From assembly GCA_002709005.1 (NCBI GenBank), contig PAPH01000018.1, forward strand, positions 1-42,540: a DNA stretch of 42,540 nt, written 5' to 3'. A program made the translations under genes and the position numbers. This DNA comes from Hyphomicrobiales bacterium (lineage in GTDB: Bacteria > Pseudomonadota > Alphaproteobacteria > Rhizobiales > Rhizobiaceae). The notes beneath the pieces are model-generated. The model saw only the letters and a program-made list of their open reading frames with translations. It was not told the DNA's origin and did not search any database. This document shows positions 19,661-27,366 of the stretch, one piece after another (position 1 is the first letter of the stretch; each line of letters opens with the position of its first letter).

Positions 19661-20176
19661 TCAGCCTGCGGGGCCGAGAACGGCGCGCATCAGCACGGAA
19701 TCGGGATAGCAGGTGAGCGCCGCCAGGCCGATGGCGATGGCATAGGGCACGCCCTTCTTCGAATTGAAGAAATGCAGCGGGATCGGCAGCGGAAGCGCCA
19801 TGAAGACCTGCTGGTTGGCGCGCAGGACCAGCACCACCAAGGTCAGCAAGCCGCCATAAATGCCGACGGTCGCGAGGTAGCCGAGAAGATCGATACCGAA
19901 ACCGAACCATACGGCGCTGGCGGCCAGCAGCTTGGCATCGCCGCCGCCCATCACGTTCAGCGCGAAGAGTCCGAAACAGACCACGAGCACTGCGGCGCCG
20001 GCGGCAACGTGCCAGCCGATCTCGACGGGCGCGAGTCCGGCGAAAGGCGCGATCGCCAGAAACGCGACAAAGAGAAGGATCGACACCCGGTTGGGGATCG
20101 TCATCGAAAACATATCGGAAAACGCGGCCACCGCCATCAGAAGCGGAAAGACGACAAATATCGCGGCATCGAGCAT
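19661..20176 (-). CDS. cpaA: CpaA/TadV, prepilin peptidase
   Basis: Integral-membrane aspartic peptidase that cuts the leader from the Flp pilin and the TadE-type pseudopilins. The 171 residues form about five to six membrane helices. The two catalytic aspartates are Asp21 (AFSDMFSMTIPN) and Asp80 (MGGGDAKLL), in the spacing expected for the A24A family. It lacks the N-terminal methylase domain of PilD, as is normal for Tad systems. AAGGAG is six bases before the ATG. It lies downstream of the pilin gene beyond a terminator, so it is expressed by read-through or its own promoter. Confidence 0.92.
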   Translation of the reverse strand: MLDAAIFVVFPLLMAVAAFSDMFSMTIPNRVSILLFVAFLAIAPFAGLAPVEIGWHVAAGAAVLVVCFGLFALNVMGGGDAKLLAASAVWFGFGIDLLGYLATVGIYGGLLTLVVLVLRANQQVFMALPLPIPLHFFNSKKGVPYAIAIGLAALTCYPDSVLMRAVLGPAG

Positions 20177-20232
20177 GTCGAACTCCTTGTCGCCTCCGAG
20201 ACTAGCTGCCGGCGTTTAAAAAAGAGCGAACG

Positions 20233-20265
20233 AAAAAGGGCCGCTCATGAAGAGCGGCCCCTTTT
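20233..20265 (-). terminator. Intrinsic terminator between pilA and cpaA
   Basis: Nine-bp perfect stem GGGCCGCTC (20238-20246) / GAGCGGCCC (20252-20260) with a five-base loop. On the minus strand a T-rich tract (TTTTTCG) follows, so it ends pilin transcription about 30 bases after the pilA stop. Partial termination would explain high pilin and low peptidase output from one promoter. On the plus strand it is also followed by TTTT. Confidence 0.88.
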
Positions 20266-20286
20266 GATGTAGCTTTCGCGCCCGTG

Positions 20287-20469
20287 TTAGTGGGCGTTTT
20301 CAGCACTGTTCATCTCGGTCGAGATGGCGTTGAACGTGTTGCTCAGGCTATTGCCGAGCGTGGTCGCGCCGGTGATCAGGGCGACGGAGATGAGAGCGGC
20401 GATGAGGCCGTATTCGATGGCAGTCGCGCCGGATTCGTCCTTGGCGAAACGTGCAATAAGCTTGGTCAT
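20287..20469 (-). CDS. pilA: Flp/Fap-type major pilin
   Basis: Structural subunit of the Tad pilus (also called ctpA or flp). The 60-residue prepilin has a short basic leader ending at Gly14. The conserved mature start ATAIEYGLIAALISVALI follows, with Glu at +5 and the adjacent Tyr that define Flp pilins. The mature chain is 46 residues, one hydrophobic helix and a polar tail ending in NAH. AAGGAG stands seven bases upstream of the ATG. The cutting enzyme, CpaA, is encoded next downstream. It is separated from its neighbours by a terminator on one side and a 390-base gap on the other, as expected for a highly transcribed single gene. Confidence 0.95.
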   Translation of the reverse strand: MTKLIARFAKDESGATAIEYGLIAALISVALITGATTLGNSLSNTFNAISTEMNSAENAH

Positions 20470-20859
20470 TGGGTTGCTCCTTGTTCCACATGCGGTTTCA
20501 GCACTACCTCCAGGTATTCCTCCTGGTCGGATGGGAGCACCCTAGCGACGCGCGTTTGCGATCTACTTAAGAAAGACGGTTAGCGAATAGTATACGCTTA
20601 CAACCGGATCGCATGGTTATCGCAAGGTGAACATTGCGCCGCTCGAACAGCCACAGTCATTATATATACAGGCTGCCCCGAGAAGAGGCAGCGCCTGCTG
20701 CGGCGCCGTCCCCGATTGCGGTTTCCGTTAAGCGCGGAGACCGATTTCCCGTTTAGGGATAGTTGTCCGACAGCTGCCGCGGCCGTCCTCCGGCGGGGGC
20801 TTTACACTAAATTCACCATTAGCGGGGATTTTAGAGCAAACCCCTGCAAGGAATGGCGA
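20470..20859. other. 390-base divergent intergenic region between pilA and the CpaC-N-like gene
   Basis: This is the longest non-coding stretch of the window and must hold the promoters for pilA (-) and for the gene at 20860 (+). It is more AT-rich than its surroundings, with TATATATA near 20660. Possible regulatory elements are a weak CtrA-like match at 20617-20632 (TTAT-N7-TGAAC, seven of nine) and a TTAA-N9-TTAG pair at 20567-20583, whose spacing is wrong for CtrA. A leader hairpin lies near 20510. I see no convincing -35/-10 pair and no RNA gene. Confidence 0.6.
20510..20526 (-). promoter_or_regulatory. Hairpin with an internal AGGAGG in the pilA leader
   Basis: CCAGG (20510-20514) pairs with CCTGG (20522-20526). 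On the minus strand the loop side contains AGGAGG, a perfect anti-Shine-Dalgarno match that is about 45 bases too far from the pilA ATG to serve it. It may be a ribosome standby site or an mRNA stability element. Weak evidence. Confidence 0.25.
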
Positions 20860-21276
20860 ATGGCCCCGGTATCCCACCTGAAACACGCCCTTGTCCGCGC
20901 TGCATCTGCAGCCGGTCTGCTGGCAGCGATGCTCGCCGGCCCGGTTCACGCCCAGGAAGACATGATCCGCGTTGCCATGGATCACGCGCGCATCATCAAG
21001 CTCGACCGGCCGATCAGCAAGGTGATCGTCGGCAGTTCGGCGGGGGCGGACGTGGCGGTCGCCGACACCAACACGATCGTGTTGACCGGCAAGTCCTACG
21101 GCACCACCAATCTCGTCATTCTCGATCCGGACGGCCAGCCGATCGTCGACGAGGTCGTGCTCGTCTCGGTCGACGAGGCCAACACGCTGCGCATCTACCG
21201 CCAGACCGACCGGACCGTGTTCTCCTGCTCGCCCTATTGCGAGGAACACGCAAAGACGGTCACGGCGGCGCCGTAA
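20860..21276 (+). CDS. Stand-alone pilus/flagella N-terminal domain protein (CpaC-N-like)
   Basis: A 138-residue secreted protein. The signal peptide runs to about residue 31 (AMLAGPVHA). One domain follows, resembling the N-terminal domain of CpaC: IIKLDRPISKVIVGSSAGADVAVADTNTI parallels the VVIDLPSDAHDILVADPSLADAV region of the secretin (key shared positions: hydrophobic-x-L-P/R, V-A-D, then G-K-S/T-x-G-T/Q-T-N). It ends with a two-Cys tail (FSCSPYCEEH). It has no secretin pore domain. ATG at 20860 has AAGGA before it; a longer upstream frame lacks a signal peptide. Probably a periplasmic partner of the secretin, but its role is unknown. Confidence 0.82.
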   Translation: MAPVSHLKHALVRAASAAGLLAAMLAGPVHAQEDMIRVAMDHARIIKLDRPISKVIVGSSAGADVAVADTNTIVLTGKSYGTTNLVILDPDGQPIVDEVVLVSVDEANTLRIYRQTDRTVFSCSPYCEEHAKTVTAAP

Positions 21277-21297
21277 GCCATCGCCAGGGCACCGGTG

Positions 21298-21313
21298 GTT
21301 AAGACGGGCTTAA
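21298..21313. promoter_or_regulatory. Perfect CtrA box upstream of the TadE genes
   Basis: On the minus strand the site reads TTAAGCCCGTCTTAAC, matching all nine fixed positions of TTAA-N7-TTAAC; on the plus strand it reads TTAA-N7-TTAAT. It lies 22 bases after the CpaC-N-like stop and about 95 bases before the TadE start, so the two pseudopilin genes may have their own CtrA-controlled promoter. Confidence 0.6.
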
Positions 21314-21407
21314 TCAGAAGTCCGATCAACTTGCCCATTTCGTTACGATTTATTCAACTCCTGCACGGTAATCTTCAGCCATGGCAATTTGGCTGTGGAG
21401 CGATCCT

Positions 21408-22019
21408 GTGGCATCGAAAACGAAAGATTTGGGGAGCAAGCACCGTCCCGCGCGCCTGTTCCGCCGCTTTCGGAGGAACGAGGACGGTGTCGCGGCGATC
21501 GAATTCGGTGTCCTCGCCATTCCCTTCTTCCTCTTGATCTTCGCCACCATCGAGACCTTCATCGCCTATGCCGGCGAGCAGCTCCTGGCCAATACGGTCG
21601 ACACGATGGGCCGGAAAATCCGGACCGGCCAGATCACCTACAATCAGGGCAAGGCGACGGACATGGACGCGGCGGCCTTCCGTACCGCCTTCTGCAACGA
21701 AATCTCGATCATGATGAAGTGTTCGGATTCGGACGGTACGCGCCTCAATCTCGACGTCAGAAAGTTCACCACTTTCGCGGCGATACCGAAGGGAATTCCG
21801 CGTGTAGGCGGAGTGCCCACCGGCGATCTGGACACCTCGGCCTTCGCATACAGCCCCGGCGGAGCCGGCAGCATCAATGTCGTCAGAGCCTATTACCACT
21901 GGGATGTCATTACGGATCTGGTGCGGCCCTACATCACCAATGTCAGAAATGGTTCGGAGGGTCCCGACTATTATCTGATGGTCGCGACCGCCGCATTCCA
22001 GAACGAGAATTACCCGTAA
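21408..22019 (+). CDS. tadE: TadE-type pseudopilin
   Basis: Minor pilin-like protein processed by CpaA and needed for Tad pilus assembly. The TadE signature GVAAIEFGVLAIPFFLLIF starts near residue 27, after a basic N-terminal stretch; cutting would fall before this hydrophobic helix. A soluble domain of about 150 residues follows, with two Cys (FCNEISIMMKC). GTG at 21408 is preferred because TGGAG lies seven bases before it, giving 203 residues. An ATG at 21381 with no ribosome site would add nine residues. A perfect CtrA box lies upstream and a second pseudopilin gene follows. Confidence 0.85.
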   Translation: MASKTKDLGSKHRPARLFRRFRRNEDGVAAIEFGVLAIPFFLLIFATIETFIAYAGEQLLANTVDTMGRKIRTGQITYNQGKATDMDAAAFRTAFCNEISIMMKCSDSDGTRLNLDVRKFTTFAAIPKGIPRVGGVPTGDLDTSAFAYSPGGAGSINVVRAYYHWDVITDLVRPYITNVRNGSEGPDYYLMVATAAFQNENYP

Positions 22020-22042
22020 CCGCCCGATCGGAAGCGAAGACA

Positions 22043-22645
22043 ATGGCTGCGAACGAAACAACAGGCAGAAATGGCATGCTGACGAAGCTGTCGAATGCCT
22101 TGCGCGCCTTCCGCGGCAACCGCGAGGGCGTGGGTGCCGTCGAGTTCGCAATCATCGCGCCGGTGCTCATCGTCCTCTACATCGGATCGCTGGAAGTGTC
22201 GGTCGCAATGTCGGCCAACAAGAAGGTCGCGCGCGCCTCGAGCACGGTGGCCGACCTGGTGACCCAGAATTCCACAATCGACAAGGCCTTCCTCCAAACG
22301 ATGATGGATGTCAGCCAGAGCGTGATATCGCCGTTCAAGACCACCGGTCTGAGCATCAAGATCACCGGCATCACCATTGATTCATCCAAAAACGCCAAGG
22401 TCGCCTGGTCCTGGAAGAACGGCGGCACCGAGCCTTACGCAAGGAATTCCGAGGTCACCGTTCCCTCGCAGCTCAAGATTCCCTCGACATTCCTGGTGCG
22501 TTCGGAAGTTCAGATGGATTACAATCTGTTGCTGGCCCTTCCTGGCGTGGGCGGGATCGAGACCAAGCATCTCAAGCTCGGCAAGACCTACCACCTGCGC
22601 CAACGTCTCGGCGATACCGTCTCCTGCACCGATTGCGGCTCCTGA
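22043..22645 (+). CDS. Second TadE/TadF-type pseudopilin
   Basis: A 200-residue protein with the TadE-like segment GVGAVEFAIIAPVLIVLYIG near residues 30-50, after a basic N-terminus. A soluble C-terminal domain follows, ending in two cysteines (VSCTDCGS). It is the second of a pair; Tad systems usually have two or three such proteins (TadE, TadF, TadG), and this one is too short for a full TadG. ATG at 22043 is used, 23 bases after the first gene; an ATG 33 bases later is possible. It converges with the PhnD-like gene across a short inverted repeat. Confidence 0.8.
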   Translation: MAANETTGRNGMLTKLSNALRAFRGNREGVGAVEFAIIAPVLIVLYIGSLEVSVAMSANKKVARASSTVADLVTQNSTIDKAFLQTMMDVSQSVISPFKTTGLSIKITGITIDSSKNAKVAWSWKNGGTEPYARNSEVTVPSQLKIPSTFLVRSEVQMDYNLLLALPGVGGIETKHLKLGKTYHLRQRLGDTVSCTDCGS

Positions 22646-22680
22646 CGCCGTCCGACAAGTCCTTGTCGTTTCAGGGCGTC
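22644..22680. terminator. Nested inverted repeat between convergent genes
   Basis: GACGCC (22644-22649) pairs with GGCGTC (22675-22680), and inside it CGACAAG (22653-22659) pairs with CTTGTCG (22662-22668), followed by TTT. It spans the 25 bases between the pseudopilin stop and the PhnD-like stop. It may act as a two-way terminator, but the inner loop is very tight and the T-tract short. Confidence 0.45.
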
Positions 22681-23576
22681 GCTCCCGTGATGGCGGGTGC
22701 GTCCTCGCGCAGTCGCTTCGAAACCCTTTCCAGACCGCGATACTCCGCCTCCGCGGCGGGTCCGTAACCGCCTGACTCGTAGGGTTCCAGAATATCGAGA
22801 AGACCGGGCTGGCCGTCGGGCACCCCGTCGAGAAAACGCCCCAGCTTTTCAACCAGTTCGTCGGGAAGCGAGCGCAGAATGGCGTGCGGGCCGTTGTAGA
22901 CGGGGTCGGACAGCCAGGCGATCCGCAGTTCGTCCGTCTTGGCGAGATCTTCCTCATAAAGTCCGCCGAAAAGCCGCTCAGGCAGGGCTGCGGCTGTGTC
23001 CGTTCCGCCTTCGGGCAGCCATGCCATGACGCCGTCTGCCTCGCCGGCCACCAGCATGTCGACCGCCGCGCGGACCGAACCCGCCGGGACCAGTTCGCCG
23101 ACCGTCAAGGCGCCGCTGTCGACGGCTTCGCGCGGGATGACCCAGCCCGACAGCGAATTCCGGCTGGAAAATGCGACCCGGGCATCAGCCTGTTCGATAT
23201 GCGGCCGCAGCGCCAGCACGGAGCGGAACCCGGTGCGGCCGTCGGCGCCGAGCGCCCGGCGCAACGGCTTCACGCAATCGCAGACAGCCTGCGTGGTGGC
23301 GAATGAAAGCGCTGTGTGGATCGCGTACTGGACGCGGGCGCTGGCATGGGCGTCGATCAGCGCGGCCAGATCGGGAAAGCGGACGATCTCCACCGGCAGG
23401 TCGATCGCCTTCTCGTACGCCTGCTCGATGGTTCTGATCTTCACCGGATCTGCCGTTGCGGGGTGGGACTCGAGCAGTCCGATACGCAGAACGGGGACCA
23501 CGTCACGGTCGTCCGCATTGGCAGGCAGGAAGCCCGCACAAAGGAGCAGAAGGCTCAGTATGATGAAGCGCGGCAT
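22671..23576 (-). CDS. Orphan PhnD-like periplasmic binding protein
   Basis: A 301-residue secreted receptor of the phosphate/phosphite/phosphonate-binding (PhnD) superfamily. The signal peptide is at 1-21 (FLPANA). The family pattern follows: VPVLRIGLLESHPATADP, a LPVEIVRFPDLAALIDAHAS segment, then VQYAIHTALSF where PhnD has the ligand-contact loop. SRNSLSGWVIPREAVDSG comes later. No permease or ATPase for it is in the window, so it may serve a distant transporter or a sensor kinase. ATG at 23576 gives the signal peptide; the frame runs on antisense to deoB but that part is a shadow. It is divergent from deoB. Confidence 0.72.
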   Translation of the reverse strand: MPRFIILSLLLLCAGFLPANADDRDVVPVLRIGLLESHPATADPVKIRTIEQAYEKAIDLPVEIVRFPDLAALIDAHASARVQYAIHTALSFATTQAVCDCVKPLRRALGADGRTGFRSVLALRPHIEQADARVAFSSRNSLSGWVIPREAVDSGALTVGELVPAGSVRAAVDMLVAGEADGVMAWLPEGGTDTAAALPERLFGGLYEEDLAKTDELRIAWLSDPVYNGPHAILRSLPDELVEKLGRFLDGVPDGQPGLLDILEPYESGGYGPAAEAEYRGLERVSKRLREDAPAITGATP

Positions 23577-23756
23577 TCTCGTTTCAATCCCCCGGAACGG
23601 CGATTTGCGCGCCGAACCTAGCACAAGCGGCGCCTCGGAGGGCGAGGCCGTTATCGTTAGGGTTACTGCCGGTGGTTGACAAAACGGGCCATACGCGCGA
23701 ACCGAAAGAGGCCGGTTCGATGGCTGGGGCCGTCCGCCTGGCAAGCGGGGAGACCG

Positions 23757-24977
23757 ATGGCGCGCGCATTCTTGTTCGTACTCGATTCTTTCGGTATCGG
23801 CGGTGCGCCGGATGCCGGGCAGTACGGCGACGCGGGTGCCGACACGCTGGGGCACATCGCCGAATATGCGATGACCGGCCTCGCCGACCGCAAGGGACTG
23901 CGCGAAGGCCCTCTGAATTTGCCGCACCTGGTTTCCCTCGGCCTCTCCGACGCCGCCTTCATGGCGTCTGGTGCCTGGCCGGCGGGGCTCAATCCGCCGG
24001 CCCGCCCGCGCGGCCTGCACGGTGCGGCGAGCGAGACGTCGCTCGGCAAGGACACACCCTCCGGTCACTGGGAAATCGCCGGTCAGCCAGTCCAATTCGA
24101 ATGGGGCTATTTCCCCGCCGAGGGCCCGGCCTTCGACGAGGCGCTCGTCGGGAAATTCATGGAGGCGGGCCGGATCCCCGGCATTCTGGGCAACCGCCAT
24201 GCGTCGGGCACCGAGATCATCAGGGATTTCGGTGCCGAGCACATCGCCACCGGCAAGCCGATTTTCTACACCTCCAGCGATTCCGTGGTGCAGATCGCCG
24301 CCCATGAGGAGGCCTTCGGCCTGGAGCGGCTCTACACGCTGTGCCGAAAGGTGCGCGACATCGTCGATCCACTCAATATCGGCCGGGTGATCGCCCGGCC
24401 CTTTCTCGGGACGGAAGAAAAAGGCTTCACCCGCACAGGCAACCGAAAGGACTATTCCGTGCCGCCGCCCGGGCCGACGCTTCTCGATGTGGCGTCCGAA
24501 GCCGGCCGCGAAGTGATCGCCGTGGGCAAGATCGACGATATCTTCGCCCATCAGGGCGTGACGAAGATCAGGAAGGCGAGTGGCAACGAGGCGTTGTTCG
24601 CCGCCACGCTCGACGCCATGGACGAGGCGAAGGACGGGGATCTCGTCTTCACCAATTTCGTCGATTTCGACATGCTCTACGGCCATCGCCGGGACGTGCC
24701 GGGCTATGCGGCGGCGCTCGAGCATTTCGACCGCAGACTGCCGGCCGTGGCCAAGAAGCTGAAGCCCGGCGATCTCGTGCTGATGACGGCCGACCACGGC
24801 TGCGACCCGACCTGGCGGGGAACCGACCACACCCGCGAGCGGGTGCCGATCCTCGGTTTCGGGCCGGGCGTGCAGGCCCGTTCGATCGGGGTGCGAGGCA
24901 GCTATGCCGATATCGGCGCGTCCGTGGCGCGGCATCTCAAACTGCCCGCGACAGCGCATGGCGAGAGCTTCCTTTGA
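23757..24977 (+). CDS. deoB: Phosphopentomutase
   Basis: Converts ribose-1-phosphate and deoxyribose-1-phosphate to the 5-phosphates, linking nucleoside phosphorolysis to DeoC and the pentose phosphate pathway. The 406-residue cytoplasmic enzyme has the alkaline-phosphatase-type metal sites: Asp10 ([10 protein letters not shown]) and the late [10 protein letters not shown]...TDHT cluster. It also has the [10 protein letters not shown] segment that carries the phosphorylated Thr region. ATG at 23757 has GGGGAG just upstream; an earlier in-frame GTG/TTG extension is not conserved. TTGACA at 23676-23681 is a perfect -35, but no good -10 follows. add overlaps its stop. Confidence 0.95.
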   Translation: MARAFLFVLDSFGIGGAPDAGQYGDAGADTLGHIAEYAMTGLADRKGLREGPLNLPHLVSLGLSDAAFMASGAWPAGLNPPARPRGLHGAASETSLGKDTPSGHWEIAGQPVQFEWGYFPAEGPAFDEALVGKFMEAGRIPGILGNRHASGTEIIRDFGAEHIATGKPIFYTSSDSVVQIAAHEEAFGLERLYTLCRKVRDIVDPLNIGRVIARPFLGTEEKGFTRTGNRKDYSVPPPGPTLLDVASEAGREVIAVGKIDDIFAHQGVTKIRKASGNEALFAATLDAMDEAKDGDLVFTNFVDFDMLYGHRRDVPGYAAALEHFDRRLPAVAKKLKPGDLVLMTADHGCDPTWRGTDHTRERVPILGFGPGVQARSIGVRGSYADIGASVARHLKLPATAHGESFL

Positions 24978-25945
24978 CGCACGCCGTCCCCAAGGCCGAA
25001 ATTCACTGCCATATCGAGGGTGCGGCGACACCGGATCTCGTCCGCGCCCAGGCCGCGAAATACGGCGTCGACGTTGCCGCCTTTCTGGGCGAGCGCGGCT
25101 ATGTCTGGTCGGATTTCACCAGCTTTCTCGCCGCCTATGACGCTGCCGCCGCACTGTTCCGCACAGAGGAGGATTATGCCCTTCTCGCTGAAACGCATCT
25201 GACGGAGATAGCGGCCGAGGGGGCGATCTATGCCGAGATCTTCGTCTCCCCGGATCATGCGGAGCGCTCGGGCATCGGCGTCGGCGCCTATCTCTCCGGG
25301 CTGGCGGGGGGCATCGAGCGGGCGAAGGCCGAATCCGGCATCGAATGCCGGATGATCGTGGTCGGCATCAGGCATTTCGGCGCCGAAGCGGTGGAGGCGG
25401 CGGCCCGTTTCGCCGCCGGACGACCGCACGAACTGGTCACCGGTTTCGGCATGGCCGGCGAGGAGCGGTTCGGCCGGGTCGCCGATTACGCGCGCGCCTT
25501 CGATACCGCGCGCGCGGCCGGGCTCGGTATTACCATCCATGCGGGCGAACTGGCGGGCGCGGACAGCGTGCGCGATGCACTCGATCATCTCCGCCCCGCC
25601 CGGATCGGGCACGGTGCCCGCGCCATCGAAGACAAGGCGCTGGTCGAACGTATTGCGGAGGAGGGAGTGGTTCTCGAACTCTGCCCGGGTTCCAATGTGG
25701 CGCTCGGCGTGTTTGCCGACTGGTCCTCGCACCCCTTCGAGACAATGCGGAAGGCCGGCGTCAGGGTGACGCTCAATTCCGATGACCCGCCGCATTTCCA
25801 TTCCTCGATCGGCAACGAATATGCCATGGCCGCGGCGACCTGGGGCTATGACGCGGCCCAGCTGATGCATTTCACCCGCACGGCGCTCGAAGCGGCATTC
25901 ATCGATGAGGCGACGCGGGAAAAACTCTTGGGACAGCTCCGCTAA
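24974..25945 (+). CDS. add: Adenosine deaminase family protein
   Basis: Zinc hydrolase deaminating adenosine (or adenine) in purine salvage. The 323 residues carry the metal and catalytic residues His11/His13 (EIHCHIEG), His189 and Glu192 (HAGE), His213 (RIGHG) and Asp270/Asp271 (NSDDPPHF). The NSDDP form is closer to adenine-deaminase-like members than the NTDDP of E. coli Add, so adenosine versus adenine specificity is open; the nucleoside context favours adenosine. The start is TTG at 24974, overlapping the deoB stop by four bases (TTGA). No ATG/GTG gives the [13 protein letters not shown] start. Confidence 0.85.
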   Translation: MTHAVPKAEIHCHIEGAATPDLVRAQAAKYGVDVAAFLGERGYVWSDFTSFLAAYDAAAALFRTEEDYALLAETHLTEIAAEGAIYAEIFVSPDHAERSGIGVGAYLSGLAGGIERAKAESGIECRMIVVGIRHFGAEAVEAAARFAAGRPHELVTGFGMAGEERFGRVADYARAFDTARAAGLGITIHAGELAGADSVRDALDHLRPARIGHGARAIEDKALVERIAEEGVVLELCPGSNVALGVFADWSSHPFETMRKAGVRVTLNSDDPPHFHSSIGNEYAMAAATWGYDAAQLMHFTRTALEAAFIDEATREKLLGQLR

Positions 25946-26025
25946 GCCGGACCGCGCGGGTTGCCGCGGCTGGCCGTTCGGTGTTTGATCCGGCCCATCA
26001 CAATTTCTCGAAACGGCGGACGGTC

Positions 26026-26655
26026 ATGGATTCGGTCACGGTCATCAAACATCCCCTTGTGCAGCACAAGCTGACGATCATGCGCACGAAGGATACCTCG
26101 ACCGCCGGCTTCCGGCGGCTTCTGCGCGAGATCTCCACACTGCTCTGCTATGAGGTGACCCGCGATCTCGAACTGACCATGGAGACGATCGAGACGCCGC
26201 TCACCGAGATCGAGGCGCCCGTGCTCGAGGGCAAGAAGCTGGTTTTCGCCTCAATCCTGCGGGCGGGCAACGGCCTTCTCGAAGGCATGCTCGATCTCGT
26301 ACCCTCGGCGCGCGTGGCCCATATCGGCGTCTACCGCGATCACGAGACGCTCGAGGCGATCGAGTATTACTTCAAGGCGCCCGAGGATATCGGCAACCGG
26401 CTGGTCATCATCGTCGACCCGATGCTGGCGACCGGAAACTCCTCGATCGCCTCCGTCGATAAGCTCAAGGAACGCGGCGCGAAGAACATGCGCTTCCTCT
26501 GCCTGCTTGCCGCGCCCGAGGGCATCAAGAACTTTCAGGAGGCCCATCCGGACGTGCCGATCTACACCGCCTCGATCGATAGCCACCTCAACGAGAAAGG
26601 CTATATCGTGCCGGGCCTCGGCGATGCCGGCGACCGGATGTACGGCACGAAATAG
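26026..26655 (+). CDS. upp: Uracil phosphoribosyltransferase
   Basis: Makes UMP from uracil and PRPP; uracil is the product of the pyrimidine phosphorolysis encoded nearby. The 209 residues match the family length. The PRPP loop [10 protein letters not shown] is at 130-139, [15 protein letters not shown] at about 74-88, and the uracil-binding ending [17 protein letters not shown] is intact. ATG at 26026 is chosen from the conserved start; a longer frame begins 45 bases earlier. It follows add by 80 bases and is probably the last gene of deoB-add-upp. Confidence 0.95.
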   Translation: MDSVTVIKHPLVQHKLTIMRTKDTSTAGFRRLLREISTLLCYEVTRDLELTMETIETPLTEIEAPVLEGKKLVFASILRAGNGLLEGMLDLVPSARVAHIGVYRDHETLEAIEYYFKAPEDIGNRLVIIVDPMLATGNSSIASVDKLKERGAKNMRFLCLLAAPEGIKNFQEAHPDVPIYTASIDSHLNEKGYIVPGLGDAGDRMYGTK

Positions 26656-26678
26656 ACGCCCTTTCGGCCTGCGGCCCC

Positions 26679-26694
26679 TTAACCCTTCGTTGAC
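26679..26694 (+). promoter_or_regulatory. CtrA-like box upstream of the retropepsin-like gene
   Basis: TTAA-N7-TTGAC, eight of nine matches to the CtrA consensus and identical in its fixed positions to the box before cpaB. It lies 91-106 bases before the ATG at 26785 and just after upp. Function is inferred. Confidence 0.35.
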
Positions 26695-26698
26695 CATC

Positions 26699-26718
26699 CG
26701 CGCCGCCTGAGCGGCGCG
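26699..26718. terminator. GC-rich hairpin downstream of upp, no T-tract
   Basis: CGCGCCGC (26699-26706) pairs perfectly with GCGGCGCG (26711-26718) around CTGA, 44 bases after the upp stop. The following bases are AACCGCCGCTTC, without a T-run, so it is a weak terminator or an mRNA-end stabiliser. Confidence 0.35.
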
Positions 26719-26784
26719 AACCGCCGCTTCTCAGCATCTGTTAGTGAATCGCCGCTAGCTTCGGCTATCAACCGGAGCCTTGTG

Positions 26785-27357
26785 ATGTTCAAGCAGATCT
26801 TCCTCGTCGGCTGCGCGGCGCTGGCGATCGCCGCAATCCCGAGCTATGTCGACCATTTCACGGTCACGGACGAGCCGTCCGAACAGGACCTGACGGATGC
26901 CGTGGCGATCAACAGCTCCTCTTCCGACATGCGGGCGATGCGCCTGGAGGCACGGGAGGACGAGCGGCCCAGCTATGTCACCGGGACGCGTATCGCCAGC
27001 ATCGCGATGGACCACAGCGGCCATTTCATCGGCAACTTCCGCATCAACGGGCGGACGGTCAAGGGCGTGGTCGATACCGGCGCCACCATGGTGGCGATGA
27101 ACGTGTCCACCGCCCGCCAGATCGGCTTGAACCCGCAGCCAAACGACTTCGACCAGCGTGTCGCGACCGCCAACGGCGAGACGAGGGCCGCGAAGGTCTA
27201 CCTCTCCCGCATGGAAATCGGCTCCATTACCGTATCTGATGTGGAAGCCTTCGTGCTCGACGACAATTCGCTCGCCGGCACGCTGATCGGCATGAGCTTC
27301 ATGTCGAAACTGGACGGGTACAGGGTCGAAAACCGCACGCTCAAGCTCGAGAAATAG
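26785..27357 (+). CDS. Retropepsin-like aspartic protease, membrane-anchored
   Basis: A 190-residue protein of the TIGR02281 type: one N-terminal membrane helix (2-20), an acidic linker, then a single retroviral-type aspartic protease domain. The active-site motif DTGA (97-100, GVVDTGATMVAMN) is intact, and the flap and second half (GTLIGMSFMSKLDGYRVENRTLKL) fit the family. Like retropepsins it should work as a dimer, on the periplasmic side. GGAG seven bases before the ATG at 26785 sets the start. It stands alone between upp and the convergent deoA. Substrates are unknown. Confidence 0.82.
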   Translation: MFKQIFLVGCAALAIAAIPSYVDHFTVTDEPSEQDLTDAVAINSSSSDMRAMRLEAREDERPSYVTGTRIASIAMDHSGHFIGNFRINGRTVKGVVDTGATMVAMNVSTARQIGLNPQPNDFDQRVATANGETRAAKVYLSRMEIGSITVSDVEAFVLDDNSLAGTLIGMSFMSKLDGYRVENRTLKLEK

Positions 27358-27366
27358 GTTTCGCCG

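Noticed and set aside
20567..20583. TTAA and TTAG spaced nine bases apart upstream of pilA, considered as a CtrA box
   Set aside because: CtrA boxes require a seven-base spacing; this pair has nine, so I did not count it with the other sites.
23676..23704. Perfect -35 (TTGACA) as a deoB promoter
   Set aside because: No acceptable -10 hexamer lies 16-18 bases downstream, so I mention it under deoB but do not call a promoter.
22671..25031. A 786-codon open frame on the minus strand running through the PhnD-like gene and on antisense to deoB
   Set aside because: Only the last 301 codons carry a signal peptide and family pattern; the rest mirrors deoB and is rich in Arg, Gly and His, as expected for a shadow in GC-rich DNA.
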